A DNA stretch of 64,000 nucleotides, from contig JAYKYS010000070.1 in NCBI GenBank assembly GCA_036924285.1, forward strand, positions 1 to 64,000, in the 5' to 3' direction. Each line of letters opens with the position of its first letter. Position 1 is the stretch's first letter. The DNA comes from Asterella californica (taxonomy: Eukaryota; Streptophyta; Marchantiopsida; Marchantiales; Aytoniaceae). The position numbers and the translations under genes were made by a program. Under the pieces are notes generated by a model that searched no databases, was not told where the DNA came from, and saw nothing but the letters and a program-made list of their open reading frames with translations. This document shows positions 44,123 to 56,300 of the stretch, piece after piece.

Positions 44123-46810
44123 TGTGTTTGCGCAGGTCTCTGGCCCGTCAGCAGTAGACCTTGATTACAAATAAGCGCGGGTGTCTGGGCCTCAGCACTA
44201 GCGGTTCCTTGTGACCGTGTGCAGGCAAACGCCAGAGCGCCGGAACTGTACTGACGGTGCAGCCCACCTTCTAGCTCAGCTTCGTTTCTGGTCTCAGGAT
44301 GGGGATTTGCCTAGGGATTGCACGACTAAAGCTTTGACAGACTGCAGCATGTCGTCAGCAGATCTAGACCTACCTTCAGGTCATTGACATACTCTTGTCT
44401 GAGTTTACCGTCTGAGCAGTCTATCTGCACATTCCAGTCACTCTGCCTGTCAGTAAGTCTTCAGACAGTCAGTTGGCGCCAAGCTTAAGGCTTGCAAGCT
44501 TAAGGCTTTCAATTGAAGGTCCACAGATGTACGGACACAGTTAGTGTTGTGCCAACTGCAGTGCAGCGGCAGGTTCACTCTCTCAAGCTTGCAAGTCCTT
44601 CCACCTCTGCAGCAGTCAGGATGCACCTCCAGCATACCCTTTCTTTGCAGCACCAGTGTCCTTGATTGTGTGCAGGCAAGTTCAGCAGCTGCAAGTTCTG
44701 CAGAGCAATACTACATAGTGGAGAGGTCCTTGCTCATGAGTTGCAAGCCTGCAAGGGCAGCCACTGCTGGCCAGCGCTAAGGCAGCCCCCCCAGTATCAC
44801 TTTGCAGCTCTTTCTGTAACGTAGTGCTGTTACAAATGCAACTCTCATTCTTTAATCCTAATATCCTGCTGATGCACTAGTACTACTCAAGTCCGTCTAG
44901 CCTCACTTAGTCTAGGTGTCTAATCAACATCACCAAAACTGGAAAACCCTCTCTGCAATCGTGACAGGGTTTCAAAGCCTGTTTTGGTTCAACACCGCGC
45001 GCCTGCTGGCGCTGCTGGGATTCTAAACCCCCAAGCCTTCAAGCTGTCATTGCCTGCTTGTGAGTGCACGTATGGATGAGTCAACTATGGGTGCGTATGT
45101 TGCTATGCAAGGGCGCATACATTCGCTCCAAACTTTGAGGTTGTACAACATGCACTGCAGCCAGGATCCTTGTGTTGGCCTGATCAACCAATTACAGGGA
45201 TTCAACTTTAGTCACACTTACAAGCTTGCAAGCTGCTTTGGAAAATCTTGCAGCCGTTGGTCTAGTAACACTACCATGACAGTATTGCTACAGTAGCAGT
45301 AACTCCACAAACATATTGTCAAGTCTGAATGATGCTGAGCTGCCAGGCTGTACTATGCTTTACTAGATATTGCTACTGCTGTACCAATGGGGTTGCGATA
45401 CTGAAATCAACCCGCATGGCTTGATTCGCTCTTGAGGGGGAAGACTGTAACGTAGTGCCGTTACAGTCCCTCCCTTTGAGCTGTGCCTTCAATGTGCGTT
45501 GTAATGTGTTATGTTGTGCTGTGCTGAAGAGCATGGAAGGGGAACCCTCGAGGCTCTGCTCTGCTCTGCTTTGCTCAATGTGGCCCATGCACCGCAGATA
45601 AGCTCAACATGATAGTGCCAGTCCAAATAGCAACGCTAGCATGAAAGCTGATCTGGAATTGACACCACTGGATGAACTAAACAATGTGACAGCACACTCA
45701 AGACTGCACTTGCATGTGCCTGTATATATTCCTGGTTTCCTGTGCAGCCATGGCAGTTCTGTCAGCTGCACTGTCAGTGCTCTCTTGTCAGCTGCTGTGA
45801 TGTTGGCTGACATGAAGGTATCACTCAGATGTGTGAGGGCAGAGCAGCTGATGAAGGTTGGAGAGCCCAGCAGGTGGGAGTCCATAGCCAGGCTAGCCAC
45901 CTCTGCTGCCTGCATTCGCCCTGGGCGCACGTTGTGCAAGACCAGCTGGCAGCACTCAACCAGGAGTTTGCAGGCGACCATTAAAAGCTGTAGTAGCATT
46001 GACACTGGCAGTTCTGAAACCTTTGTTGTAGCTACAACTACTATAGGCAAAGCTTCTGCCAGCTCCAGATGCTTACATGCACCATTGTATGCCTATACAT
46101 ATCATGCCCTATTACATGTCTGCATTGCACGGTTTGAAAGCTGGAACGACCCATGCCATGAAACTGAACGTGGTCACCCATCGATATCACTTGGTGACCC
46201 TGATGTAGGTCGTATTTGCAATACTGATGAATTCATGATCAGTATTGAGGCAATGTGTGTAGGTTAAATTATGATATGTCTTTGCAAATGATCTTTGTCT
46301 TTGCCAGTAGCCAACCTGGCAACATTGTTTGCTAGAGCAGTGAATGAACAGCAACAAAGCTTGTACAGGGTAAAAAATTGAACGTGGACACAGACAAGCT
46401 TTGCACTTGTTGTTTGCAAATTCTATGCTGTTAGGCATCACAACATGAGCCTATTTAGCCAAAAAAAGGTCCGGTTTGCTATTGTCCATGATACGTCGGG
46501 AAGCTAACACGGGTCCGGTCATGGGCTAGCTACTCATGGCTACTCATGCTGCTGCACGATGACTGATCTTGGTGCTTTGGGGAAAAGGTCTGAAGCTTCA
46601 CTATCCTGCTGCAGCTTTCGACCACATGGACCGTTGGATGTGTTCACTGCTTCATAAGCAGGACTTACAGCGTGCTTGCTCACACAGCAGGCAGCTTGGG
46701 TCCAACGTAAAACCAGATTGCTTGGGATCTTTGCAAACACCTCTGCAGATTGATATTTGGGCGAGAAACACTCAACGCCGAACACGCATTTCAGAACATC
46801 TCCTGCCGTA
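44123..46810. other. Region without a confident gene
   Basis: The first part should hold the DDX60 promoter (minus strand). Both strands have open frames at 45.6-46.05 kb: a 148-codon minus frame rich in Leu (MLLQLLMVACKLLVECCQLV) with a plausible upstream acceptor looks more protein-like than the overlapping 208-codon plus frame. Neither is recognised. A palindromic ctgtaacgtagtgc-(c/t)-gttaca word occurs at about 44815 and 45447. Confidence 0.3.
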
Positions 46811-49800
46811 ATGAGCGGCCGGGGCTTGATCAATGTGGCGTTTGCTGTGGCAGCGACCCTACTATCAGCGCCGGGTGTGGTATCTGAGCCGACGTGGGCA
46901 TCGGGGGAGTCCGGCAAGTGCTACCTTCCAGGTTTCCGGAACGTGTCTGCCCACCTGTCTGGGTCAGATAACTTTCAAGCGGACTGCAAGGCAACAATAT
47001 TCACCTACAACACCGAGACGTTCAGTGAGTTCTGTGCCTCAGCGTGCAGTCGACTATGCACTTTCAAACTGCTGGCGTTTGCTGTGACTCGTAGATGCGT
47101 ATGATGAGAACCCTAGCCCACTGCTTACAAACCCGGCTGTCTGTGTATGAAGGGCTTTGGGCTGTCATACTATTGACTGAACAGCAACTTGCAAGCGTTT
47201 GCCGTTGTCAGTTCACTGCCACCAAGCCCTTCGCCCAAACTTGCAATGCCATGCTTCTGCAGGCGGTGATGGCACAACCTGCACCGATGATGAAGCTGGC
47301 CAAGTTGGTCTCTGGCATGTGTATGACACTAGCTGCAAGCCAACCTGGGGCAGCTTTCAGGGTCAGTTGTGCTCCAAGGATGGCTTTCGCCAGTACTCTG
47401 CTGCTCTGGACCTATCTCAGATTGCTGGCGGCGTCGATTCTGACCAGGCCCTTGTATGGTGCAAAGCCATGCCAGCTGATATCACCGGCCCTGACAACAA
47501 GGTTCGAGAGTTTAATGCACCTGACAGGTACACCATTATGGCAACCGCCCTCTGGGCACAACACATATACACATGAGAGTTCTATTTGAATTCTATGCTG
47601 CACAAGCAAGGCCATGCACACACTCACAGCACTCACAAACAGGCTCCTGACCACATCTGCATCAATGCCAAGCTCCATTACAGAGGCATGTGTTTGCTCA
47701 CAATGTTGATGTGTACAGCACGGAAGTGCTTGCGTAAGCTATTGTATACTGCTGTCTGGCTGCATGTTACCGTGGAAGCTGTTCAATGGAGCAGGCACAG
47801 GTCTGCAATGCAGTGTTGTTCCAATACAGGTGTGTTGAGCAAGAAGGATCCATAGAGGGGCAGTTTGACATGCCAGATGACTCCTGCTGCGGTGGAGATG
47901 ACAAGACTGAACCTGGATATGATGATGCTACCTTGTCTTCTGGTAGCGCATCTCGCAAGCTGTTGATCAATTACCGGTTGCCTTGGCTACCAAGACGCTG
48001 CAGAGGCCGGGGTGGGGATCCTGCTGGTCCTGATGGTGGACTTCCAGATGCTGCCACAGTGTTGGCGGTGAGTGCATGTCACATGTTGCATCATCTCTCA
48101 TGTCGTGCCTGAATGTTGGGAGAAAGTCATAGTATGTTCCTTAGATGTTTGATGCAGAGATCACATATGTCCTGCAATTACGAGCACACAATGCCTTTAT
48201 CGGCAGGCAAGGCAAAAAACAAACAGCCCATCTGCATGTAGAATGACGTGTTGCAGTGCTGATTGAGTGCAAGTCTTCCTGCAGTGACACATGTGCTGTG
48301 CATGTAGCACATTCTGGCCTTGATCATCTGAGTCAACATGGCAAACGTGGCACATGTTGCAAATTGCTGTGTTGTGGCCAGGCTCTGGGGTCATCCGACC
48401 GGCTACAGGATACAGTCGCTGACGCTGCACTGTACGCCGGCCAGTTGGCACTTGGCCCCGATGGTGCGCAGCGCGCCATCAACACACGGTTGGTTCGCTT
48501 TGCACCAGATCGGCAGCACGGGCCTCAGACCTTTTTGTTCGATCCTGCTCCACAAACTGGCAACAGCTTGGCAGACAACCACCCAGAGTATTTTGATTCG
48601 CTGTCCGATGTGTTCCTGGCGCGTTGGATCCCAGTCACCCAAGTGAGCTTAGTTGGCACTTGGTGTATTCCTGTGGGAACTCATGTTGCCTTGCTAACGT
48701 TTGCTTGGCTATTCAATGGCTCATTGCACCAGACTGCATTGTATGGTGGAGGGCAGGCTTTTCTGGGCATATCTACAGGTGCATGCTGCAAAGTTATAAG
48801 GCTGCCTTGCGCTGACTGCTTGTTGCATGTTTGTTGCAGGCCAGGGATATCTGGACCACCGCCCTTTCTGATAGTATTAACGACCCATTGGTAATTCCTG
48901 CAGCAAACTATCACACCTTTCGAGGCAATACTCTCGATGGAGATCTCATCCTCACGGAGTGCCTATCAGGTATGCCACATTGCGCACCATGATAGACGTT
49001 GATGATGTATGGGTGTATGTTGAGCATACTTGCATGTGTGAAAACATGTCTTCCAAGCTATGCCTCCTTGTTTTGATTATTGCTTCGCCTGCCTGAGAAG
49101 AAGAAGCGAAGCAAGATTTACATACAGGTCATTGGCATGAGGCTTTCCTTCAGTCATGTGACTTTGCATGAGAATGTAGCTGTGAGTAAATATCAGGACC
49201 AGTCTATGTATGTCTCATCACCCCATGCCTAAGGTCATGCTGTTTGGTCAAGTCAAAGGTTCACACCCACCAGGTCGACCTAGCAAGGTCTGGAATGACA
49301 TTGCCTTGAGTGACTTTCAACAGTTGAACATTAGACGTCCTTACCGCGACGCTCAAAAGAAGCCAGCCTGGCGAGACATGACTTGTGACACACACACCTA
49401 GCACTTGTGCTGGAAAGTGTAATCAATTATTATTCATATTATTATTAGCACCCCATGCGGTGAGCACTCCCCCGTTGTTTCCAGATGTGATGTGAATCAA
49501 CTCATGCAGGTTGTGTTCTGGTATGGGCGTACGATGCAGAAATTGATACTCTGTATGTCATCCACATCAACCCTAACCGCGACAATGTCAATGCTTGGGC
49601 CCAGGACGGGGCGGATTTGGCCTATGAAATTACGGTATGTTTTCATTTGCCCAATGTGTGCTGCTGTTTCTGCATGCAGACATTTGGTTCATTATTATGG
49701 GTAATATCATCATTATCGTGGAATATTTGGTTCGTTATACCTACTTGCTCTGTCTGCTGGGTGTTATTTGTTGCCCAAAGTGGTACGTCTGACCTTGTTT

Positions 49801-51879
49801 GGCCTGCTTCACCGTCGCTATTATAGTGACGCTTCGTAAACTCTGTTGTGTTTGTTCAGCGGAGGGGCCGTTTCGAGAATATAGATGTTGGTCTTAGAGC
49901 CTTTGGGCGAACGCTCATCAACGGGTATGCGGTCAATGATGTTGCAGCGGGCTCATTGTTCTTCACCAGGATCAATGGTGCTTGGCAGCTTGTGAATCAG
50001 GCAAGTTCACCAAAAAGAGCTTGTTTCAATTTGACCTATCTCCTTTTCTATGCATAGATGACATGCCTTCACAAGTGGTTCACTAAACTGGTCTCGCAGA
50101 TCCATATGTGGCCTCAGTCTATGTTTGGGCGATGTTGCTCATGTGGGGCTCATTGAAGCACGCCTCTCCAGGTTTCACTGGCAAGCGCTGGCTGCTGGTC
50201 TGCATACCTTGCAGCTTGTGGATTGCTGAAGCCTTGCTCAGTCATGTCAGGTCTGCATGCAATACACATCAGCTTCAATACTTGGCTTGAAAGCTGTTTA
50301 TGGCATAGGTTCTCGACGCCTCATTAGGGTTGCCTGGCGCCCCAATGTATCAAGGAGCTGTTGCTGTTCAAAATGAACGAATCTATGCACTCGATGCGCC
50401 CCCTGCTGCAGTAGCCGCAGCTGACCCAAACCCATCCCCCCTGCCAGAACCAGACACCCCATCCACCACCCCTGGGCCTGAAGTGCAAGACAGTAAGCGC
50501 TAGAAGCTTCTTTAGTGTACAGTGTACAGCTTGGTAATTGAGAACATTCAAAATCACTGCATTCCATTGTGATGTGAGCAACTATGTCGGCAGCCTCTTG
50601 CCTTGTTGGTTGCAGGACGAGGAAATCACATCATGATTGTCTCCACTCCCAAGTTACAGCATCTCAACCTAGCTGCCCATGATTTCAGAGTGTTGCCCTG
50701 CTGTTGTGGCATGCTCATGTGTGAATCCTCACTGAAGTTGCAGTGCAGTTCCTGTGTGCTGCTGTGACGGCAACATGCTGTCAAGTACTTCAAGCTTGGG
50801 GCAGACATTGGTGGGAATGCTTGTGTCAATTTCTGTTTGGCCAAGTAGCGGCCTTGTGCACACAGGATTTGGTGCAGAGCCCATTGTAAATTTGTTGGGC
50901 CAGCAACTGGGAAATGGTCAACAGTTGCCAGATGGCATCACATTGCCTGATGCTCAGCTGGACCAGGATGACGGCCCCCTGAGCCTGTTCATTCCCACAG
51001 CCAACGATCCGCAAAACATTGCCAAGCGAGATGGGAGCCAGCTAGGTGAGAGTTGCTGCTGAACCTGACCTTGATTGCACAGCAACAGCATGTGGCTTTG
51101 TCGCCAGGTCCACATGTCACTCCCTTGCTCAGTCACTCACTCACTCACTCACTCACTCACTCACTCACTCACTCACTCACTCACTCACTCACTCACTCAC
51201 TCACTCACCCACCCATCTACACACTCACTCACTCACCTACCCACTCACTCACTCAATCATTCACCCACTCAATCACTCACCCACTCGCTTGCTCGCTCGC
51301 TCAATTGGTCGCTCACTTACTCACTCAGGCTGTGTCCTGACAGGCAACTGCAGAGTGGACGGAAGCTACATGGTCAACTGCAACCCACTTGGGTTCTGGA
51401 ACACCAACAACACTCCTGCATCAGAGTGTGTCTTGTTTGCTGAATGCAATAATCCAGGGCAAGGCATGGTCGTCAGCTGGACCAATGCTTTCTGGTGGTG
51501 TGATGACATTGCTGAGGCTCCCGGGCATGTCATCAGTGCCCATTGTGGTAAGACTCCTTTTATATTGCAAACAACTTCATCAGACATATGTGCTGAAGGT
51601 CTCACTGAACCCCATCAGGCTAAACTTAAGGGACACTAACATGAGTGATTGATGGATTGATTGCCTTGCACATCTGACCTTTCTTGGCTAGATGAGTGAT
51701 TGATGGATTGATTGCCTTGCACATCTGACCTTTCTTGGCTTTGTTACTGATCCCCAGTTTGTTTGTCTTCAGGCCCCAATCCTGACTGCTCAGTGGGTCA
51801 GGCATGCACTGCTGATGCTCAATGCTGCAATGGGGCAACATGCAAAAGCACCATGACTGGCACCAAATCTTGCCAATGA
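46811..51879 (+). CDS. Secreted cysteine-containing protein of unknown family, 11 exons
   Basis: Exons 46811-47024, 47263-47527, 47830-48067, 48382-48642, 48840-48969, 49510-49634, 49860-50000, 50309-50492, 50866-51045, 51329-51547 and 51773-51879 join in phase throughout to give 687 residues and a TGA stop, with no frame break. Intron 7 uses a GC donor (GCAAGT). Residues 1-25 (INVAFAVAATLLSAPGVVS) form a signal peptide. The middle contains beta-rich segments (CVLVWAYDAEIDTLYVIHIN, INGYAVNDVAAGSLFFTRIN) that could be a propeller or sandwich. A Pro-rich linker (PNPSPLPEPDTPSTTPGPE) follows. The C-terminus is Cys-rich (CVLTGNCRVDGSYMVNC, then CSVGQACTADAQCCNGATC), which resembles a disulphide-knotted wall or matrix module. 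No catalytic motif is recognised. A secreted or cell-wall role is inference. Confidence 0.8.
49200..49450 (+). mobile_element. 3'-terminal LINE fragment in intron 5 of the secreted-protein gene
   Basis: It encodes GRPSKVWNDIALSDFQQLNI, then RRPYRDAQKKPAWRDMT and a stop at 49401, followed by about 40 bp and an AT-rich tail of tatt repeats. It is the same family as the antisense copy at 2.2 kb. The sense orientation here and the repeat tail fit target-primed insertion with 5' truncation. Confidence 0.7.
51133..51328 (+). repeat. (TCAC)n microsatellite supplying the exon 10 acceptor
   Basis: About 195 bp of cact/tcac tetranucleotide, pure on the left and degenerate on the right, fills intron 9 of the secreted-protein gene. 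The last repeat unit forms the splice acceptor: ctcactcag at 51320-51328 directly precedes exon 10. The long open frames here are repeat artefacts. Confidence 0.85.
51641..51740. repeat. 51-bp tandem duplication in intron 10
   Basis: A unit beginning atgagtgattgatggattga is present twice head to tail with almost no change, between exons 10 and 11 of the secreted-protein gene. Confidence 0.85.
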
Positions 51880-52260
51880 ATGTCAAAACTTGAGGTAACA
51901 CCCTGCTTTGTTGTCACTGGCTTTGCCTGTCCCACTATCGACCTTTCTGCCTGATCCAGCGAGGTGTTTATGATGACAAATGGCGAGCTGTGGACCTGCA
52001 TTGCCCATCTGACATAGCTCGCATCAATTTGAAACAGCCTGAGGACAAGCGTAGCATGCAGGCTCTGTTGCTGCAGGCTGTTCTGAATTGATTTGGGGTT
52101 TTTCAAAGATTGCCACTAACGCATCTGCCATGTGCAGGGTGCATAGGAGACCGTTCTCAAGCCCTTTACAAGACCCTATTCAAGCCCCTGTCAACTGCAG
52201 GCTGGGTCACTGCCATTGCAGCAGCCCAAGATGCTGGTGATATGTATTTGTTGTGACAAA
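51877..52260 (+). other. Possible small downstream exons
   Basis: ATGTCAAAACTTGAG before GTAACA, then an exon after ctgatccag encoding RGVYDDKWRAVDLHCPSDIA up to a TGA near 52090, and a further block (CIGDRSQALYKTLFKPLS) near 52140-52235 look coding. They could be a small independent gene or alternative 3' exons. No family is recognised. Confidence 0.25.
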
Positions 52261-53300
52261 AAATTTACCAAGTAGCATCTGAAGCAAAATTTATTGAGTC
52301 AAGATGTTCAGATAAAGTTTGAGGAGAAGTGAAGGCAAAAGCCAGGTTCAATGGTCAGTCAGTCAAGCACAACTGTTTAGCAAGTAGCCAGATCTGTTTG
52401 CTTGCCTAGCCATTGCAAGCTTGATTGAGACTGCTCAGCAGTGAGTAGTTGGCCAGTCGTACCATTCGTGAACAGACTTACCAATTATTCACTGCGTGAC
52501 AGCAGCATTGACATTCTAAATACCATAGGACCCTTCATTGGTGTACCTCAGTCCAGACAGCGCTTTATAAGTTGACAGATTTTTGCACATCATGTAATGC
52601 ATACTCCTTTTTTACGCAAGTTTGCTGACCGCACGCGGCATCTCAGCAAATAGTGATATGACAGTGCATTGAGAATGACCACTACTTGACACCACAAACA
52701 CAGCACATTAGATTTCTCAGTTTGTATGCAAAACAAACTCGAAGAGCAAACTCAGTGCACACAGCAGCACAGCTCAAAGATGGCAGCCACATGCTGTGAA
52801 CCTGCAATGGTAGTGAAGTATACACCTCATGGTTGTATTGGAGATGGTGTTTGCTGGCATGAGCCTTGCTAACATAACTGAATGTGCTCAAGAACGCTCA
52901 GACTGACAGATTGCTCATCATCATTACAAAGGATATGTTGGTGACTCCTGTGTACGATGCTGTATGTAGGAGTGTGAAGGAACCACTTTGTGGCTTGCTA
53001 AGAAAACTCAGAACAGTATACCGGATTATGTATAACTTCTTATGTAGCTGGGTCAGACTGGGGCATGTCACACAACTTGCCTTCCCACCTAGCATGTTTG
53101 TTGCAAAGTTTGCAGCAGTCTTGTAAGTCTTGAGTTCGGCTTGCTGTTGCTGCAAAGTATCTGCCCATGGTTCAGCATGGCGATGTGCGCTGCAATGCTG
53201 TACTTGGGCCTGCTCCCTGTACAACATGCGCAAGGGCGCATCCAGTCATGCATATTGAAACTTTTGCTGTCAGTGTGTAGCCATCCATGCTTGCCGCTTC
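52260..53300. other. Spacer
   Basis: No exon with clear coding character on either strand; AT content is slightly higher than in neighbouring genes. Confidence 0.4.
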
Positions 53301-53305
53301 TGCCC

Positions 53306-56300
53306 CTAAACGGAAAAGGCTTTGCTAAAGGTGAGTCTGTCAAGCTGAAGACATGCTGTCGGCATGTGCCTTGACGGTGCTGGTAGGTGCTGCAAGCCTT
53401 TCTGCCTGAGGAGATGCTTCAATGTTGGGAGGCTGCACATGAGCTGATGATCCTGCTTGATGTTGGCTACCTTATCAGCAGCAGGTCTGTGTTGTAGCAG
53501 CTGTGCTGATACGACCGTGTGTTGCTGTGCGGCAGCATCTGCTTTTGCACGTCTGCATGTTGTGCATGGGGTTGCACACCTGATCCCTTCACACTGCAAT
53601 GTTGACAGAAAGGTGGCCGCAATCAGCATTTCTGCCAAAGCTGCTGACCAACCTGAAGGGTAACATTTCATGGCGGCAGCTTCTTCACAAGCTTCTGGTA
53701 AGCTAGATGATTTGGGCATACAAGGCTGGTGGTGAGCTTGCAAGACAGCACCACTCAGCTGCAGCACAGATTGCCTCAATCAATGCACCACCTGCAAGTT
53801 TGTTACCTTGGTGGCGAGAGAAAGAAGGAAAGAAAAGAAAAGTCTATGCCATCAGGCATCATCACAAGAGCCCCTGTAACCCAGAAGCAGCCCGTAGTGG
53901 TGGCAAGAGCAAGTCCTCTCATCATCACTAGCAAGCCTGGCAACAAGACAAAAATTCCAGAAGCAGCAATACTGTGAAACCCTTGCCTTGCCAACAATGT
54001 ATGATCAGATGCTGTTGCTTGCTACGTCTTGGCTGTCTGGCCCCAAGGAAGGGGTGTGTGCATGCAGTTGAGAATTGCAGCGAGAAAGAGTGACAGGCTT
54101 GAGATGAGTCTGCCACCTTGCAGCTGGTGCATCCTTGGCAGGGTACAACACCAGAAGATGCAACAGCAGAGAGAAGCTAGCAGGGTGAGGAGGGAACTAA
54201 AGGGCGAGGACAAAGTAGAGGGAAGCACTAGGGGCAGGTAAAGCACCAGAGCATTGGGTCCAGGAACCGGAAGAAAATAGGTAACAGGAGCAAAATAAGG
54301 TATGAACCCAGCAAGCACCATGTAAGCGTCACAATTTTAGAGGAGAATAGGTAATACCTGTGCATATGTTGTATGTGATGGAGTTGCAGTCAGCAGCAGT
54401 GTGGAGCTGCTCTGCTTTCCTCTGGTGTATGCTCAGCATGTGCAACTTCTTGCACCACAGCCAGCGGCTCCCTTCAGAACTAGCAACAGGAAACCAGGCA
54501 TGCCCTGTTGGCATGTCGAGACAATGTGATGTTTCAACCAGACACGGCGGAAAGCACAGCAGGTGGACAGATAGCTTCTTCGAGTCTGTCTTACTACTTG
54601 ACAATGCACCACTGCTGACTAGCAGAACATCACATGAATATGCCAAGCAGACCAGAGAGCCCAGCAGGAAGAAGTCAATACAAACTTACGTGAGAAGGCA
54701 TTCACCTTGCTAAGCTGCATTTACAGTGACTTGCACCACCTGTGCAAGTAGCATGGTAAGGTGATCTGCTGTCACCATCTTCTCACTCTACTGGCTGCGG
54801 GCTCAACACATGCTGCTGCAGCCATTATGCTTCTGCAAGAGGTGACTCAGCAGACGGTTTGTGTACGAGCCAGTTGCTGCTGATGCAGCTGTTTGCAGCC
54901 TGTGATGCTGGCACAGGAGTGCATTGTGCATCGCTTGCCTGCCACTGAAGTATATTAACAGCAAACAGTAGAGTGTATGGCAGCTTTTGGACATCTGCAT
55001 GAGTCAAACGTGAATCAGGTCACATATGACGTTCAGCTGCTACTGCAGCTTTCTGAGGTGAAGTCAGCTGACTTCTGAGACTTGAGACCGCTTCAATTGT
55101 AGAGCCGGTCTCAGCTCAACCTATCAGACACTGCTGTTGCAGCTTTGGAACATCTGCCTGGTGACTGTCAAGCACTCAGCTCAGCTGTCATGCTGATGAG
55201 CACCTAGTCAGCAAGGCTTATACCTGTGGGCCTGACAGCGTGACAGTGGATACCTGCACCAATGTACAGACACGTGGACAGTTGCAAGTGATGCATAGCA
55301 TGACTACAAAAACTTGGAAAAGTATGCAAGCCCTTTTGCTTGGATATCAACAATACTTGCTGAAATACTCAACTGTATGACAGCCACATCTACAGGAAGT
55401 CGGGATCTTGCTGCATGTGGTGCAGGTCATGTAACAAGTCTGGCCTCACAAATTGAGTCTCCCCAGCCAAAACCTCTGGCTTTGGACTATGTTATCTAGG
55501 TTCTCCCTTGCTTGCTGACAGTCTTTCTGGCTGCTTGACTGTATGTCAAATCACAGCAGGGAAGGGGGGGGGGGAGGGGTGCGAAGTGTAGTTTAGATAA
55601 GGGTGGAGGGGGGCAAGAGTGAGGGAAAGGGTGAGCAGGGTGGAAAAAGGGATGGGGCAATTTGGGGGGATTTGTGGGTTTACGGGGGTAGGCGATTTTA
55701 TTATGAAGGGTGATTCAGGGCGGGCGAGGGGGGCGAGGGGGGCGACGGTTTTGGAGAAGGAGATGAGGGGGATTGGAGGTCCTAGGAGAAAGTTGGCTGC
55801 AGCAGCAACAAGGATATTAGTGCCCACAAAAGATGTGGCCTGTGCCTTGATTACATAGCTGCTGTGGCTGCTATTGGACCCCACTTGCCAAGTCAAAACG
55901 AAAGGACTTTTGATACTGTGAGACTGTGGGCTGACCTGTCTCTGTTGCGCAGATGACAGGCACAGGTCATCAAGCTCATTGCATTTGGCCTGCAGCTGCC
56001 CCTCCAGCTGAATCCTGCTTGCTTCTGCCCTGTCAAGTTTGGCCTGTGCTGCCTCACATGAAAGCCCTCCATTCGGCAGCCACTCAATTAGGTTTAGCCT
56101 TCCCTTGCTCCAGGGTTGACATAGCCTGCATGGACACAAAAACACTGAGCAAGCTTGCACAAAGGAGGCAGGCTGGGTAGGGTGGAGAGGGGGATTGGGC
56201 AGATGCCCGGGGGGGGGGGGGCGAGGAAAGGGTCTCAAAGAAGCTTCGGGAAGAAAGTGACCTGCAGTGACAATCAGGCAGCGGCACACACAGAGGAAGT

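Noticed and set aside
45641..46267. 208-codon plus-strand ORF
   Set aside because: No family or splice support; the opposite strand is at least as protein-like, so neither is called as a gene.
51046..51443. Overlapping ORFs of THSLTHS repeats
   Set aside because: These are translations of the (TCAC)n intron.
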